Below the pieces are notes generated by a model. The model was not told the DNA's origin and did no database searches. It saw only the letters and a list, made by a program, of their open reading frames with translations. A program made the position numbers and the translations under genes. A stretch of DNA of 64,000 bases, taken from Firmicutes bacterium HGW-Firmicutes-9 (GTDB taxonomy: Bacteria > Bacillota > Clostridia > Christensenellales > CAG-138). Below, in pieces: positions 23,990 to 31,659 of the stretch (position 1 is the stretch's first letter; each line of letters starts with the position of its first letter). Where the stretch lies: NCBI GenBank assembly GCA_002841395.1, contig PGZM01000002.1, forward strand, positions 566,201-630,200, written 5' to 3'.

Positions 23990-25368
23990 AAAAGTTACAA
24001 AAGCCGAACATCGGCTTACTCAAGGGCGTGTTCCTCTGTACGCGTTATCAAAAGATGGATCACGCCGCGCGACTTACTGTTCAGCAGCAACGGCTCCGCG
24101 CGATTGTGAACTATGCGCGAGAAAACAGCCCCTATTACGCGGAACTGTACCGGAATGTCCCCGAGCACTGGTCATTTTCCGGCCTGCCTCCGGTCAACAA
24201 GCGAGATTTGATGGAACATTTTGACGAGTGGGTTACCGATCAAAGCATCAAGCTAACGGATATCCAAGCGTTCATGCAGGACCTTGACAACGTCGGGCGA
24301 AAATTCCGAAATCGTTGGCTTGTCTTCTCAACCAGCGGTTCGACGGGAAATCCGCTGATCGCGCTTGCGGACAACACCACCAACAGCATCATGGGAGCGA
24401 TCAACACAACGCGCGCATTCGCGCAAAAGGATACACTGAAGAAGTTATTCGCGCGCGGCGGCAAATCCATCGGCGTGTTTGCAACGGGCGGGTTCTATCT
24501 TTCCAACGGCTCCATTCGCTCCAGACTGCTTGCGATGCCGTGGAAAAAGCGGCAGATGGCGCTCAGCAGTGCGCTGCTTCCGATTCCGGAAATCGTGGCA
24601 CAACTAAATTCGTTTCAGCCGGCCATGCTCGGCGGATATCCCTCGCACTTGGATCTGTTGGTCGCGGAACGGGAAAGCGGCAGGCTGCATATCTCTCCCG
24701 TTGTGATCATGACCGGCGGAGAGTACCTGTCTGACGACGTCCGAAGCCGTCTTTCCGCTGCTTTCCACTGCCCCGTGCAAACAAATTACTCCTGCACAGA
24801 GGGCGGTACGATCGCAAACGAATGCGCGGAAGGTCATCTTCACATCAACGAGGATTGGGTTATCGTGGAGCCAACTGACAACGAAAACAATCCAGTGCCC
24901 GACGGCAAACGAGCGGATAAAATACTCCTAACGAATCTCTTCAACTATACGCAGCCGTTCATTCGTTATGAGGTGACCGACCGCGTAATCCGTCACGGCG
25001 AACCTTGTCCCTGCGGCAATCCGTCGCCCTGGCTGTCCCTTGAGGGGCGCAACGACGATGTGCTTTTGCTCGAAGGTATCGACGGCACAGTAAAAATCGC
25101 GCCGCTATCCGTGTATGCGGTGCTCAAGGAGATTCACAACATCCGCAGATTCCAGCTGCTCTGTCACTCGAACAATCATCTGGAGCTGCGCCTGGAATCG
25201 GCAGAGGGCGAGAACAGAGCGTTGATCTTCAAACAAGCAGAGAATGCTCTTTTGAACTATCTCGCCACGCAGAATGTTCTGAACGTTACCATAACGATGT
25301 CAGACGAGCTGCCAAAACAGCACGAGAAGAGCGGCAAATTCAAGCACATTTTGAACCTCAATGACTGA
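23986..25368 (+). CDS. Adenylate-forming enzyme, PaaK/CapK/F390-synthetase-like
   Basis: 460 residues of the acyl-adenylate superfamily, resembling phenylacetate-CoA ligase and coenzyme-F390-synthetase-like proteins. Seen: the ATP loop FSTSGSTGNP (about 107), a central GGYPSHL, the NYSCTEGG motif that contacts adenine (about 267), and RYEVTDRV with the hinge region near 325. The cysteines in HGEPCPCGNPSPWL are typical of the CapK/PaaK group. The carboxylate substrate is unknown. It starts with GTG overlapping the TetR stop and is probably translationally coupled to it. Confidence 0.85.
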   Translation: MKKLQKPNIGLLKGVFLCTRYQKMDHAARLTVQQQRLRAIVNYARENSPYYAELYRNVPEHWSFSGLPPVNKRDLMEHFDEWVTDQSIKLTDIQAFMQDLDNVGRKFRNRWLVFSTSGSTGNPLIALADNTTNSIMGAINTTRAFAQKDTLKKLFARGGKSIGVFATGGFYLSNGSIRSRLLAMPWKKRQMALSSALLPIPEIVAQLNSFQPAMLGGYPSHLDLLVAERESGRLHISPVVIMTGGEYLSDDVRSRLSAAFHCPVQTNYSCTEGGTIANECAEGHLHINEDWVIVEPTDNENNPVPDGKRADKILLTNLFNYTQPFIRYEVTDRVIRHGEPCPCGNPSPWLSLEGRNDDVLLLEGIDGTVKIAPLSVYAVLKEIHNIRRFQLLCHSNNHLELRLESAEGENRALIFKQAENALLNYLATQNVLNVTITMSDELPKQHEKSGKFKHILNLND

Positions 25369-25439
25369 CGCAACCCTGTTCATCGCTCGAATCGCGTGGT
25401 ATGATCGAAACAAGTAACAATATTTCACCGGAGGACATC

Positions 25440-26114
25440 ATGGAACAGAAATCCCGCAATGAACAAATACTCGACGTGTTTCGCTTCCGTCATGCCTGCA
25501 AAAAATATGACGCGAGCAGATCAGTATCCGAAGAAGATTTTGCCACCATTCTGGAGTCCGCGCAGCTCTCCCCTTCGTCCTTCGGATTCGAGCCCTGGAA
25601 ACTCGTCGTGCTGTCGGATGAATCACTCAAACTAAAGCTCTATCCGCTTGCCTGGGGCGCACAGAACAGCCTCGATGGCGCGAGCCGCTTTGTCATCCTT
25701 CTTGCGAGAAAGAAGCCGGATATGCTGCACTCCTCCGATTTTATCACGCATATCATGCGCGATATCCAGCATAATCCGCCGGAGGTTGCAGCGCAGAGGC
25801 GCGAAAAATATCGCACGTTTCAGGAGCAGGATTTCGCTCTGCTCGAGAGTGACCGTGCGATCTTTGACTGGGCTGGGAAGCAAACCTATATTGCGCTGGC
25901 AAATATGATGACGACCGCGGCCTTCCTTGGCATCGATTCCTGTCCGATTGAGGGGTTTCAGAGACGCGAGGTGGACGAGCTGCTGTCGCAGGAGGGTGTA
26001 TTTGATCCGGAGCAATTTGGCGTATCTGTGATGGTATCCTTTGGCTACCGTGCGGCAGAGCCGCATCGCGCAAAAACACGTCAGCCACTGGAGGATATCC
26101 TGATTTACAGATGA
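25440..26114 (+). CDS. Nitroreductase-family oxidoreductase
   Basis: FMN-dependent reductase of the NfsB/nitroreductase fold, 224 residues. FRFRHACKKYD at the N-terminus and LSPSSFGFEPWKLVV are the usual flavin-binding segments; DSCPIEGF (about 173) is also conserved in the NfsB group. ATG 25440 has GGAGG 6 nt upstream. TATGAT at 25401 could serve as an internal -10, otherwise it is the third gene of the TetR cassette (71 bp downstream of the adenylate-forming gene). The substrate cannot be told. Confidence 0.9.
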   Translation: MEQKSRNEQILDVFRFRHACKKYDASRSVSEEDFATILESAQLSPSSFGFEPWKLVVLSDESLKLKLYPLAWGAQNSLDGASRFVILLARKKPDMLHSSDFITHIMRDIQHNPPEVAAQRREKYRTFQEQDFALLESDRAIFDWAGKQTYIALANMMTTAAFLGIDSCPIEGFQRREVDELLSQEGVFDPEQFGVSVMVSFGYRAAEPHRAKTRQPLEDILIYR

Positions 26115-26124
26115 ACATTTCATC

Positions 26125-26155
26125 AAAAAGAGAGCCTGACTGGCTCTCTTTTTAA
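26125..26155. terminator. Bidirectional terminator
   Basis: Perfect 12-bp arms AAAAAGAGAGCC (26125-26136) and GGCTCTCTTTTT (26142-26153) between the convergent nitroreductase and molybdopterin-type genes; works for both strands. Confidence 0.95.
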
Positions 26156-26173
26156 TGTTAATTGCTTTTCTTG

Positions 26174-26866
26174 TCAACCAAACGACGGCTTCCCGAGATC
26201 CGCCTGATTGCTATAGCCTCGCTGCTCCCAATATCCCTGATAGCTCTCATCCGAGGATAGCTCAATGCGACTGACCCAGCGCGCCCATTTATAGCCCCAC
26301 TTGTCCTCTGCGACAAAGATGAATGGATAGCCCATTTCAGCGGGAAGTGCAATACCGTTTGCATTATACGCAAGAATCAGGTTCCCGTCGAGAATCTCCT
26401 GCAACGGCAGCGATGTTGTGTAGCCGTCAACCGCATGAAAGATGATGGTGTTTACCTCCGCTTGCGGTTTCGACGCCGCAATCAAGGACTCCATGGTGAC
26501 ACCCTGCCAGACAATGTTTGCGTTCCACCCTTCCACGCAATACAGACGAATCAGCCGGTCTTCGCTCGGCATCGCAAGCACGTCATCATAGGTGTATGTT
26601 TGCGGCGCATCCGCGAGACCATCGACTGTGAGCGAGTATGTCGCGATATCAACCTGCTGTATTCCTTTGATGGAGTTGTCACGCGGACCGACCGCCGGGT
26701 CAAGCTTCTCGCCGTTATACTCCATCCATTCACCATCGCGATAACGCTCCATTGTCGCCGCGGATATTCCATCCGGCACGGCTGGTTCCTGCACAGGTGG
26801 CGTCTTCACTGCACATCCGGAGAGGAGCAGAAAACCAATCAATAATAAAACGAAGAATCTCTTCAC
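26174..26866 (-). CDS. Molybdopterin-dependent oxidoreductase-like lipoprotein (SUOX fold)
   Basis: 230 residues. The mature part is a compact sulfite-oxidase-type domain with the cofactor-cysteine motif YCVEGWNANIVWQGV (about 115-130), AVDGYTTSLPLQE and the C-terminal GYKWARWVSRIEL. The N-terminus is basic, hydrophobic and ends in lipobox LLLSGC, a Sec-type lipoprotein signal without twin arginines. Known exported molybdenum enzymes fold first and use Tat, so export of a loaded enzyme here is puzzling. Start GTG 26864-26866 after GGAG. Transcribed alone; a VOC gene diverges from it. Confidence 0.82.
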   Translation of the reverse strand: MKRFFVLLLIGFLLLSGCAVKTPPVQEPAVPDGISAATMERYRDGEWMEYNGEKLDPAVGPRDNSIKGIQQVDIATYSLTVDGLADAPQTYTYDDVLAMPSEDRLIRLYCVEGWNANIVWQGVTMESLIAASKPQAEVNTIIFHAVDGYTTSLPLQEILDGNLILAYNANGIALPAEMGYPFIFVAEDKWGYKWARWVSRIELSSDESYQGYWEQRGYSNQADLGKPSFG

Positions 26867-26897
26867 GCGTGTTCTCCTTCTCTTGTTTCTTGATGAC

Positions 26898-26925
26898 AGT
26901 ATATCACGGAATTTGTGATAGAATA
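26898..26925. promoter_or_regulatory. Divergent promoter region with inverted repeat
   Basis: Minus strand: extended -10 TGATATACT (TATACT at 26898-26903). Plus strand: extended -10 TGATAGAAT (TAGAAT at 26919-26924). Between them an inverted repeat TATCAC (26902-26907) and GTGATA (26915-26920). The two -10 boxes share the palindrome, so one factor could affect both genes. The -35 boxes are poor. Confidence 0.45.
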
Positions 26926-27028
26926 CTTGTATCAGATTCAATAAAACCACGTTACCTTGTTCTGAGTATTTTCGCAAGCGACGCTTGTCTTTGTATCCGT
27001 AAAAATGCACTTCAAAGGAGTTCCATTT

Positions 27029-27415
27029 ATGATCGAGGGAATTCAGCTGGGAAATTTGATGATCGACTGCTCCGACGAGAATCGGCTCTGTTCTTTTTAT
27101 GAGTCTCTGCTTGGCTGGAAACGAAGCATGCTCTTTGGCAGACCGGCGTTGACGAGCGATAATGGCCTGATCTTCTTGTTTCAGGAGGAAAGCGATTATG
27201 TCTCTCCCATTTGGCCTGAGGAGCCGGGACACCAGCAAAAGCAGATTCATTTTGATTTTCAGGTGCCAAGTGTGCGCCTCGCGGTAGACGAAGCAATCCG
27301 GTTGGGCGCGCGCCGCGCCGAAGCTCAATTTGGCGACGAAATCGAGGAATTCGTCACCATGTTTGATCCGGACGGGCACCCGTTTTGCCTCTGCGCAAGC
27401 AGCAATAAAGGATAA
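27029..27415 (+). CDS. VOC-superfamily (glyoxalase/dioxygenase-like) protein
   Basis: 128 residues with the two beta-alpha-beta-beta-beta modules of the vicinal-oxygen-chelate fold: LGNLMIDCSDENRLCSFYESLLGWK at the N-terminus and DFQVPSVRLAVDEAIRLGAR then FDPDGHPFCL at the C-terminus. A His (HFDFQV) and the following acidic residues could form a metal site, but the reaction is unknown. ATG 27029 follows AAAGGAG; an ATG 24 bp upstream overlaps the ribosome site and is rejected. Confidence 0.85.
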   Translation: MIEGIQLGNLMIDCSDENRLCSFYESLLGWKRSMLFGRPALTSDNGLIFLFQEESDYVSPIWPEEPGHQQKQIHFDFQVPSVRLAVDEAIRLGARRAEAQFGDEIEEFVTMFDPDGHPFCLCASSNKG

Positions 27416-27428
27416 CATGCACAAATCA

Positions 27429-27455
27429 AAAAACGCAGCAGTTGCTGCGTTTTTG
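27429..27455. terminator. Bidirectional terminator
   Basis: Arms AAAAACGCAGCA (27429-27440) and TGCTGCGTTTTT (27443-27454), perfectly complementary, between convergent genes. Confidence 0.92.
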
Positions 27456-27472
27456 TTGTACACATATTCCGG

Positions 27473-27898
27473 TTATTCTTTGATCGCAATCGCGGCTCTT
27501 CGAACAAAGATCAAAAGCGCTAGAATACTGGAACCCAGCAGGATGTGCCCGATGCCGGACATACCGGAGAGCGAGCCGTTCAGCGCGGGTGACAACACCG
27601 TCTCCGTCGCCTGTGCAAGACCGCGCAAAAACAGGCATGCTGTTGCAATGTTCAGGCCGATGTGATACACCGTCACCCAACCTTTGATGCCCTTTTGCGC
27701 AGAGAACGCAAACGCCCGCTCTAAAAGTGCAAGCGCGAGGAAGAAAAACATGCCCAGCATGAAATAGTGCGTGTGTAAAAACGCGAGGTTTGTTTTGCCG
27801 GTAAACGCCGTGTATTTCGTAAACTCCCGATAAAATACGCCGCAAGCCAGCGCGAGGCTCGCGTAAACAATCGCCGCGTTAAAATATCGCTTGATCAT
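27473..27898 (-). CDS. DUF2871 family membrane protein
   Basis: 141 residues with four predicted membrane helices. The sequence FTKYTAFTGKTNLAFLHTHYFMLGMFFFLAL fits the DUF2871 family, which has a conserved HTH motif in helix two; its function is unknown. It is the last gene of a three-gene minus-strand operon (TetR regulator, seven-helix membrane protein, this gene) and is closed by a bidirectional terminator. Confidence 0.8.
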   Translation of the reverse strand: MIKRYFNAAIVYASLALACGVFYREFTKYTAFTGKTNLAFLHTHYFMLGMFFFLALALLERAFAFSAQKGIKGWVTVYHIGLNIATACLFLRGLAQATETVLSPALNGSLSGMSGIGHILLGSSILALLIFVRRAAIAIKE

Positions 27899-27924
27899 CT
27901 GTTTGCTCCTTATTGATTCTGTCT

Positions 27925-28602
27925 TCAGGCGTTTTCACGCTTTGTCTGCCGGTAAAGGTTCAAACCCATCACGACAACCCAAACGTAAGCAAGCGTCTTG
28001 GGAATCATCAGCATGCCGATCATCGGAATTTGCTCCGCAAAGAGTACCACGGGAAGATAGAATAGAAACGAGAGCGTAATTGCAAGCCACATGAAACGGA
28101 ACACGCGGTCATTTGCGCGCTTCGCCTCCTGCGCGAACAGTACGATCAGCAAGATGCCCATGATCGCAAACGGAATGTTGCGCAAAATTCCCCAAAGCAG
28201 GGGTTGCTGATAGCTCAGCCACTGGTTCTGCGGGAAAGCGCAAAGCGCAATGCGCGCAATCGCTAATCCCCACATCGTTATGGTCAGTCCTTTTCTCTCC
28301 TGAATCACGTAGCGTTCCCGCCAGATGTAATAGAGAATCAGGTAGAAAATCGTCATCGTTATAGATGTAATCAGTTTGCCGATGCCCAATGCCGCCGCAT
28401 TTGCTTCCAACCCCGTCGTCCAGAGGGAATACGCGCGCGGAACAAGATGAAATGCGTCACCTGCACCAAGGACGATTGCCATGATGCCAAATTTACGTAC
28501 GAGAGAGCCTTTCTCGCCTTTCCTGAATAGTAAAATCCCGATGATGATTGCAAATGCCAAATAACATACGTCAAAAATCGTTTCTGCCAATGCTTGTGCC
28601 AT
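27925..28602 (-). CDS. Seven-helix integral membrane protein, unknown function
   Basis: 225 residues, nearly all hydrophobic, with about seven membrane helices and short loops. I do not recognise a catalytic motif; FGIMAIVLGAGDAFHLVPR (about 39-57) and the polar NIPFAIMG region stand out as conserved-looking. It lies 26 bp ahead of the DUF2871 gene and 11 bp behind the TetR gene, so it is probably the main target of that repressor. A transport or lipid-related function would be guesswork. Confidence 0.7.
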   Translation of the reverse strand: MAQALAETIFDVCYLAFAIIIGILLFRKGEKGSLVRKFGIMAIVLGAGDAFHLVPRAYSLWTTGLEANAAALGIGKLITSITMTIFYLILYYIWRERYVIQERKGLTITMWGLAIARIALCAFPQNQWLSYQQPLLWGILRNIPFAIMGILLIVLFAQEAKRANDRVFRFMWLAITLSFLFYLPVVLFAEQIPMIGMLMIPKTLAYVWVVVMGLNLYRQTKRENA

Positions 28603-28613
28603 AATTGTTCTCC

Positions 28614-29162
28614 TTAATATAGAATTCGTTCGATGATCGTAATAAACGTGTCTGCCCTTGTCTGCCTCTGCTGTAATAGCGTTACAACCTGAGACAGAAC
28701 AAAGTCGGCAAAGGATTCCATCGTGAGCGTGTCATCCCAAACATCCGATCGAATGAAGTGATCCTGCTTGAGCCGTTCGACCATCGCCTGATGCAGCACA
28801 CGCTGCGTTGCCGCCATTCGAGCGCGTCCGCCCGCTCCGTCGTCACGTAGATTCTTCATCAGAATCTCCGCCCGCTCTGTCATCTTGCCGCGTAGATACG
28901 TGATGATCTGCTGGATTTGTTCCGAGAAGCGTTCGGACGTGAGTTCGCTGCTCATATCACTCAGCGCAGTCGTCCAGAAATCCTCCGTAAGCGCAAACAA
29001 TACTTCCTGCTTGCTTTCAAAATAGTTATAGACCGTCCCGACCGATATATTCGCTTCCGCGGCAAGTCGGCGGATGTTGATTGCATCCATGCCCTCTTTT
29101 TGTTCAATTTGATTTGCGCAGTCGATCAGTTTGCTGCGCAGTTTGCAGTCCTTCTTCCGCAA
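28614..29162 (-). CDS. TetR-family transcriptional regulator
   Basis: 182 residues: N-terminal helix-turn-helix (DAINIRRLAAEANISVGTVY, then NYFESKQEVLFAL) and an all-alpha ligand domain. The start is TTG 29160-29162, 9 nt after CGGAGG. A longer opening with an ATG at 29208-29210 exists, but it would overlap the operator and the -10 box. First gene of the operon with the two membrane-protein genes, controlled by a palindrome at its own promoter. Confidence 0.9.
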   Translation of the reverse strand: MRKKDCKLRSKLIDCANQIEQKEGMDAINIRRLAAEANISVGTVYNYFESKQEVLFALTEDFWTTALSDMSSELTSERFSEQIQQIITYLRGKMTERAEILMKNLRDDGAGGRARMAATQRVLHQAMVERLKQDHFIRSDVWDDTLTMESFADFVLSQVVTLLQQRQTRADTFITIIERILY

Positions 29163-29182
29163 GTTAGTAAGCCTCCGTAATA

Positions 29183-29226
29183 AATGAACGTGTTCATTAT
29201 TATACCGCAATATCTGGTGTTGTCAA
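29183..29226 (-). promoter_or_regulatory. Promoter and TetR operator
   Basis: Minus-strand -35 TTGACA (29221-29226) and -10 TATAAT (29199-29204), 16 bp apart. Immediately downstream is a perfect inverted repeat with arms AATGAAC and GTTCATT around 2 bp (29183-29198), covering the start of transcription. The TetR gene starts 20 bp further. Confidence 0.9.
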
Positions 29227-29326
29227 CCCCACATGCTTCCAAATATACGGACAAAAAAGTTTCTTCCTGCGATACCATAATTTCACGCTGACGTTGCGGT
29301 TTGTCCTTCTCACCCGCGGGAAACGG

Positions 29327-29355
29327 TTGCCGTATAATTTAGAAGCGTGTATAAT
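29327..29355 (+). promoter_or_regulatory. Promoter of the VanW-family gene
   Basis: -35 TTGCCG (29327-29332) and -10 TATAAT (29350-29355), 17 bp apart; the start codon is 53 bp beyond the -10. Confidence 0.65.
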
Positions 29356-29408
29356 AAGGAATGTGTGTTTTTCAGCACGCGAATATCACCCTATGTTAAA
29401 GGAATGCC

Positions 29409-31058
29409 ATGTACGAAAAATACTCGGGATTGCCCGACACAACCAAATCAACCCGCCAAGGCGGCAGCCACACAGCTGATCGCTTGAATAACCACCCCGC
29501 AAGAGCCGCGAGTGGTCAAATGGAGTATTATCAGGCGCCGAACCGCACGGGCTCACAAGCCTCGGCGAAGCGCACGAGTACGCGCCGCGCAAAGGCCCGT
29601 AAACGCAAGTTGATTCTCGGGGGAATGAGCCTCGCGTTCCTTGCGCTTATTGTTGTTGCGATCGTTGTCCTGATAAAGAGCTGCTCTGCTCCTGTCGTGG
29701 TCGATCTGGAAAACGGCACCTTCCGCAGCGGCGTTGCCATCAACGGCATGGACGTCTCCGGCAAGACCGTAGATGAAGTGCGCCCGCAGTTGGAGGCCAA
29801 CGAGGCCACGTTCCTCGAGCGCATCGCCATCACGCTCTCAAGCACGGAATTACACGCAACCATCACCGGCGCCGACATGAGTGCTACCACCAATCTCGAC
29901 GAGATCATTGAGCAGGCGCTTGCCAGTGGTCCGAATCAGAGCTTTTCCACAACGGTCAGCATTGACGAAGCAGCGCTTGCGACACGCATTGATGCGATCA
30001 ACCAGACATCCAGCAAGCCGCCCGTGGACGCAAGCGCGACCATGGACTTCTCCAGCAGCGGCAAACCCACGCCGCAATATATCGAAGGCACCCCGGGCTT
30101 CGGCCTTGATATCGCACCGACCATCGAGCTGGTCAAGCAGGCGATTGCCGCAGGACAGTATCAGACCACGCTGACGCCTTCTCTGACGGCGATACAGCCT
30201 TCCATCACCGTAGCGGACATCCAGGCGAACTTCTCCGAGATCGGCAAGTTCACCACGACATATGATTACAAAGGCACTGCGGAAGACACCGAAGCGCAGC
30301 GCGCCATCATCCCCAACCGCGCGTACAACGTTGAGAAAGCCGCCGACATAATCAACAAACAGGTAATCAAACCCGGTGAAAAATGGAGCTTTAACGATGT
30401 TGTCGGGGATCGCAACGAGAAGAACGGCTGGAAAGAAGCAAATGGCATCTTCGGCGGCGATAAGCTGACGCTGCAATATGGCGGCGGCGTCTGCCAGGTC
30501 AGCACAACGCTGTATAACGCCCTATTAAGAGCATTCCCGTACATCGAGATTGTGGATCGGCAGCGGCACAGCATCCCATCTACATATGTCGATATGGGGC
30601 TGGATGCAACGGTTGACACCGGACACATCGACTTTATATTTAAGAATACGTCCGATCACCCGCTGTATATCTACGCGTATTACTCCAACAACAAGATGGC
30701 GAAGAGCCGTAAGCGCGATCTGACCGTGGTAATCTACGGAAAAGCCCTGCCAGAGGGTGAGGAATACAAACCCCGCACGGTAGTCGTCTCCGAGGAGCCG
30801 CCGGGAGAAGAAGAAGTTTCCGAGACGAAGAACCTCTTTATCGGTGAAGAAAAGATTCTTGCCGAAGCGCGTTCCAAGTTTGTTGTGCAGGTGTTCATTG
30901 ATCATTACGTGAATGGTCAAGTGGTCGAGCCGATCTACATCGGAGAAGATGTTTATCCCGGCAACCCGCTGAGAAAGCAGGTCGGCATTAAACCGACGCC
31001 AACGCCGGAACCCTCACCTACGCCGGTTCTCACACCATCTCCGTCTACGAATCCTTAA
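29409..31058 (+). CDS. VanW-family protein with G5 domain
   Basis: 549 residues. A polar N-terminal tail (1-70, basic) precedes one membrane anchor (about 70-92), then two peptidoglycan-binding-like modules (NGMDVSGKTVDEVRPQLE, and the second near 200-270), the VanW domain (about 300-430, with PGEKWSFNDVVG, YGGGVCQVSTTLYNA and HSIPSTYVDMGLDAT), a G5-type domain (about 450-520) and a Pro/Thr-rich C-terminus. Such proteins sit outside the membrane at the cell wall; VanW itself is an accessory protein of vancomycin resistance with unknown mechanism. AAAGGA ribosome site, own promoter and terminator. Confidence 0.92.
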   Translation: MYEKYSGLPDTTKSTRQGGSHTADRLNNHPARAASGQMEYYQAPNRTGSQASAKRTSTRRAKARKRKLILGGMSLAFLALIVVAIVVLIKSCSAPVVVDLENGTFRSGVAINGMDVSGKTVDEVRPQLEANEATFLERIAITLSSTELHATITGADMSATTNLDEIIEQALASGPNQSFSTTVSIDEAALATRIDAINQTSSKPPVDASATMDFSSSGKPTPQYIEGTPGFGLDIAPTIELVKQAIAAGQYQTTLTPSLTAIQPSITVADIQANFSEIGKFTTTYDYKGTAEDTEAQRAIIPNRAYNVEKAADIINKQVIKPGEKWSFNDVVGDRNEKNGWKEANGIFGGDKLTLQYGGGVCQVSTTLYNALLRAFPYIEIVDRQRHSIPSTYVDMGLDATVDTGHIDFIFKNTSDHPLYIYAYYSNNKMAKSRKRDLTVVIYGKALPEGEEYKPRTVVVSEEPPGEEEVSETKNLFIGEEKILAEARSKFVVQVFIDHYVNGQVVEPIYIGEDVYPGNPLRKQVGIKPTPTPEPSPTPVLTPSPSTNP

Positions 31059-31080
31059 AAAAGACAATCCGCATAAAAAA

Positions 31081-31113
31081 AGAGCGGAAGCATTGCTTCC
31101 GCTCTTTTTTTTG
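31081..31113. terminator. Bidirectional terminator
   Basis: Arms AGAGCGGAAGC (31081-31091) and GCTTCCGCTCT (31095-31105), with T runs on both strands, between the convergent VanW and GtrA genes. Confidence 0.95.
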
Positions 31114-31126
31114 TGTGTTATTGTCG

Positions 31127-31570
31127 CTAATCTACTTCTACTTTTTCTCGCTTTGTCCGATAGATCACAAATCTGCGTGAAAAGAAGTTGAACAGATACG
31201 TCACAACGCCGGAGATCAGTCTTGAGACGCGATAATCAATCTTGAGGAGATCTGTAAAAAGATACATGCTCCCTTCCGTAATCGCAAGCGCAAGCATCGA
31301 GATGGTCAGAAACAGCGCCAGTTCTTTGAATAACGAAAGATTTCCCCTCTGGAATACGATCCAGATGCCGATCAGATAGTTGACCGCAATGCCGATTAAG
31401 AACGCGATCGGCACTGCAACAAGATAATGTAGCCCTACCCATTCCTTCAGCGCAAGCAGCGCTGCATAGTCCGCGACAAAGCCGCCAAAGGCAGCCAATC
31501 CATACTTGATCGCCTGCACAGGAATCTTGTCGCCTAGATGTATCTTTTCTTTCTCTAATAGATTTCGCAT
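31127..31570 (-). CDS. GtrA-family membrane protein
   Basis: 147 residues with four membrane helices in the GtrA/DPMS pattern: FGGFVADYAALLAL, IAVNYLIGIWIVFQ and the last helices with TYLFNFFSRRFVIYR. GtrA proteins are thought to flip or support polyprenyl-linked sugars in the membrane. No glycosyltransferase gene is adjacent, so the partner is unknown. It stands between two terminators. Confidence 0.9.
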   Translation of the reverse strand: MRNLLEKEKIHLGDKIPVQAIKYGLAAFGGFVADYAALLALKEWVGLHYLVAVPIAFLIGIAVNYLIGIWIVFQRGNLSLFKELALFLTISMLALAITEGSMYLFTDLLKIDYRVSRLISGVVTYLFNFFSRRFVIYRTKREKVEVD

Positions 31571-31616
31571 GCTCCCAGTATAGCAATCTCAAAGGAACGA
31601 AACAACTGCATCGCAC

Positions 31617-31647
31617 AAAAAAAGAACCACCCTGTTGGGTGGTTCTT
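31617..31647 (-). terminator. Terminator of the ispH/rpsA operon
   Basis: Perfect arms AAGAACCACCC (31622-31632) and GGGTGGTTCTT (31637-31647), followed on the minus strand by a run of seven U. Confidence 0.95.
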
Positions 31648-31659
31648 GTGTAAGTCTGC

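Noticed and set aside
26867..27463. Long N-terminal extension of the molybdopterin-type lipoprotein
   Set aside because: Would cover the divergent VOC gene and its promoter; the GTG at 26866 has a ribosome site and begins a clean lipoprotein signal.
20100..29210. Genomic island or prophage inserted at tRNA-Pro (21610-21686)
   Set aside because: No integrase, no repeat of the tRNA 3' end nearby and no phage genes; the region simply contains accessory-type genes.
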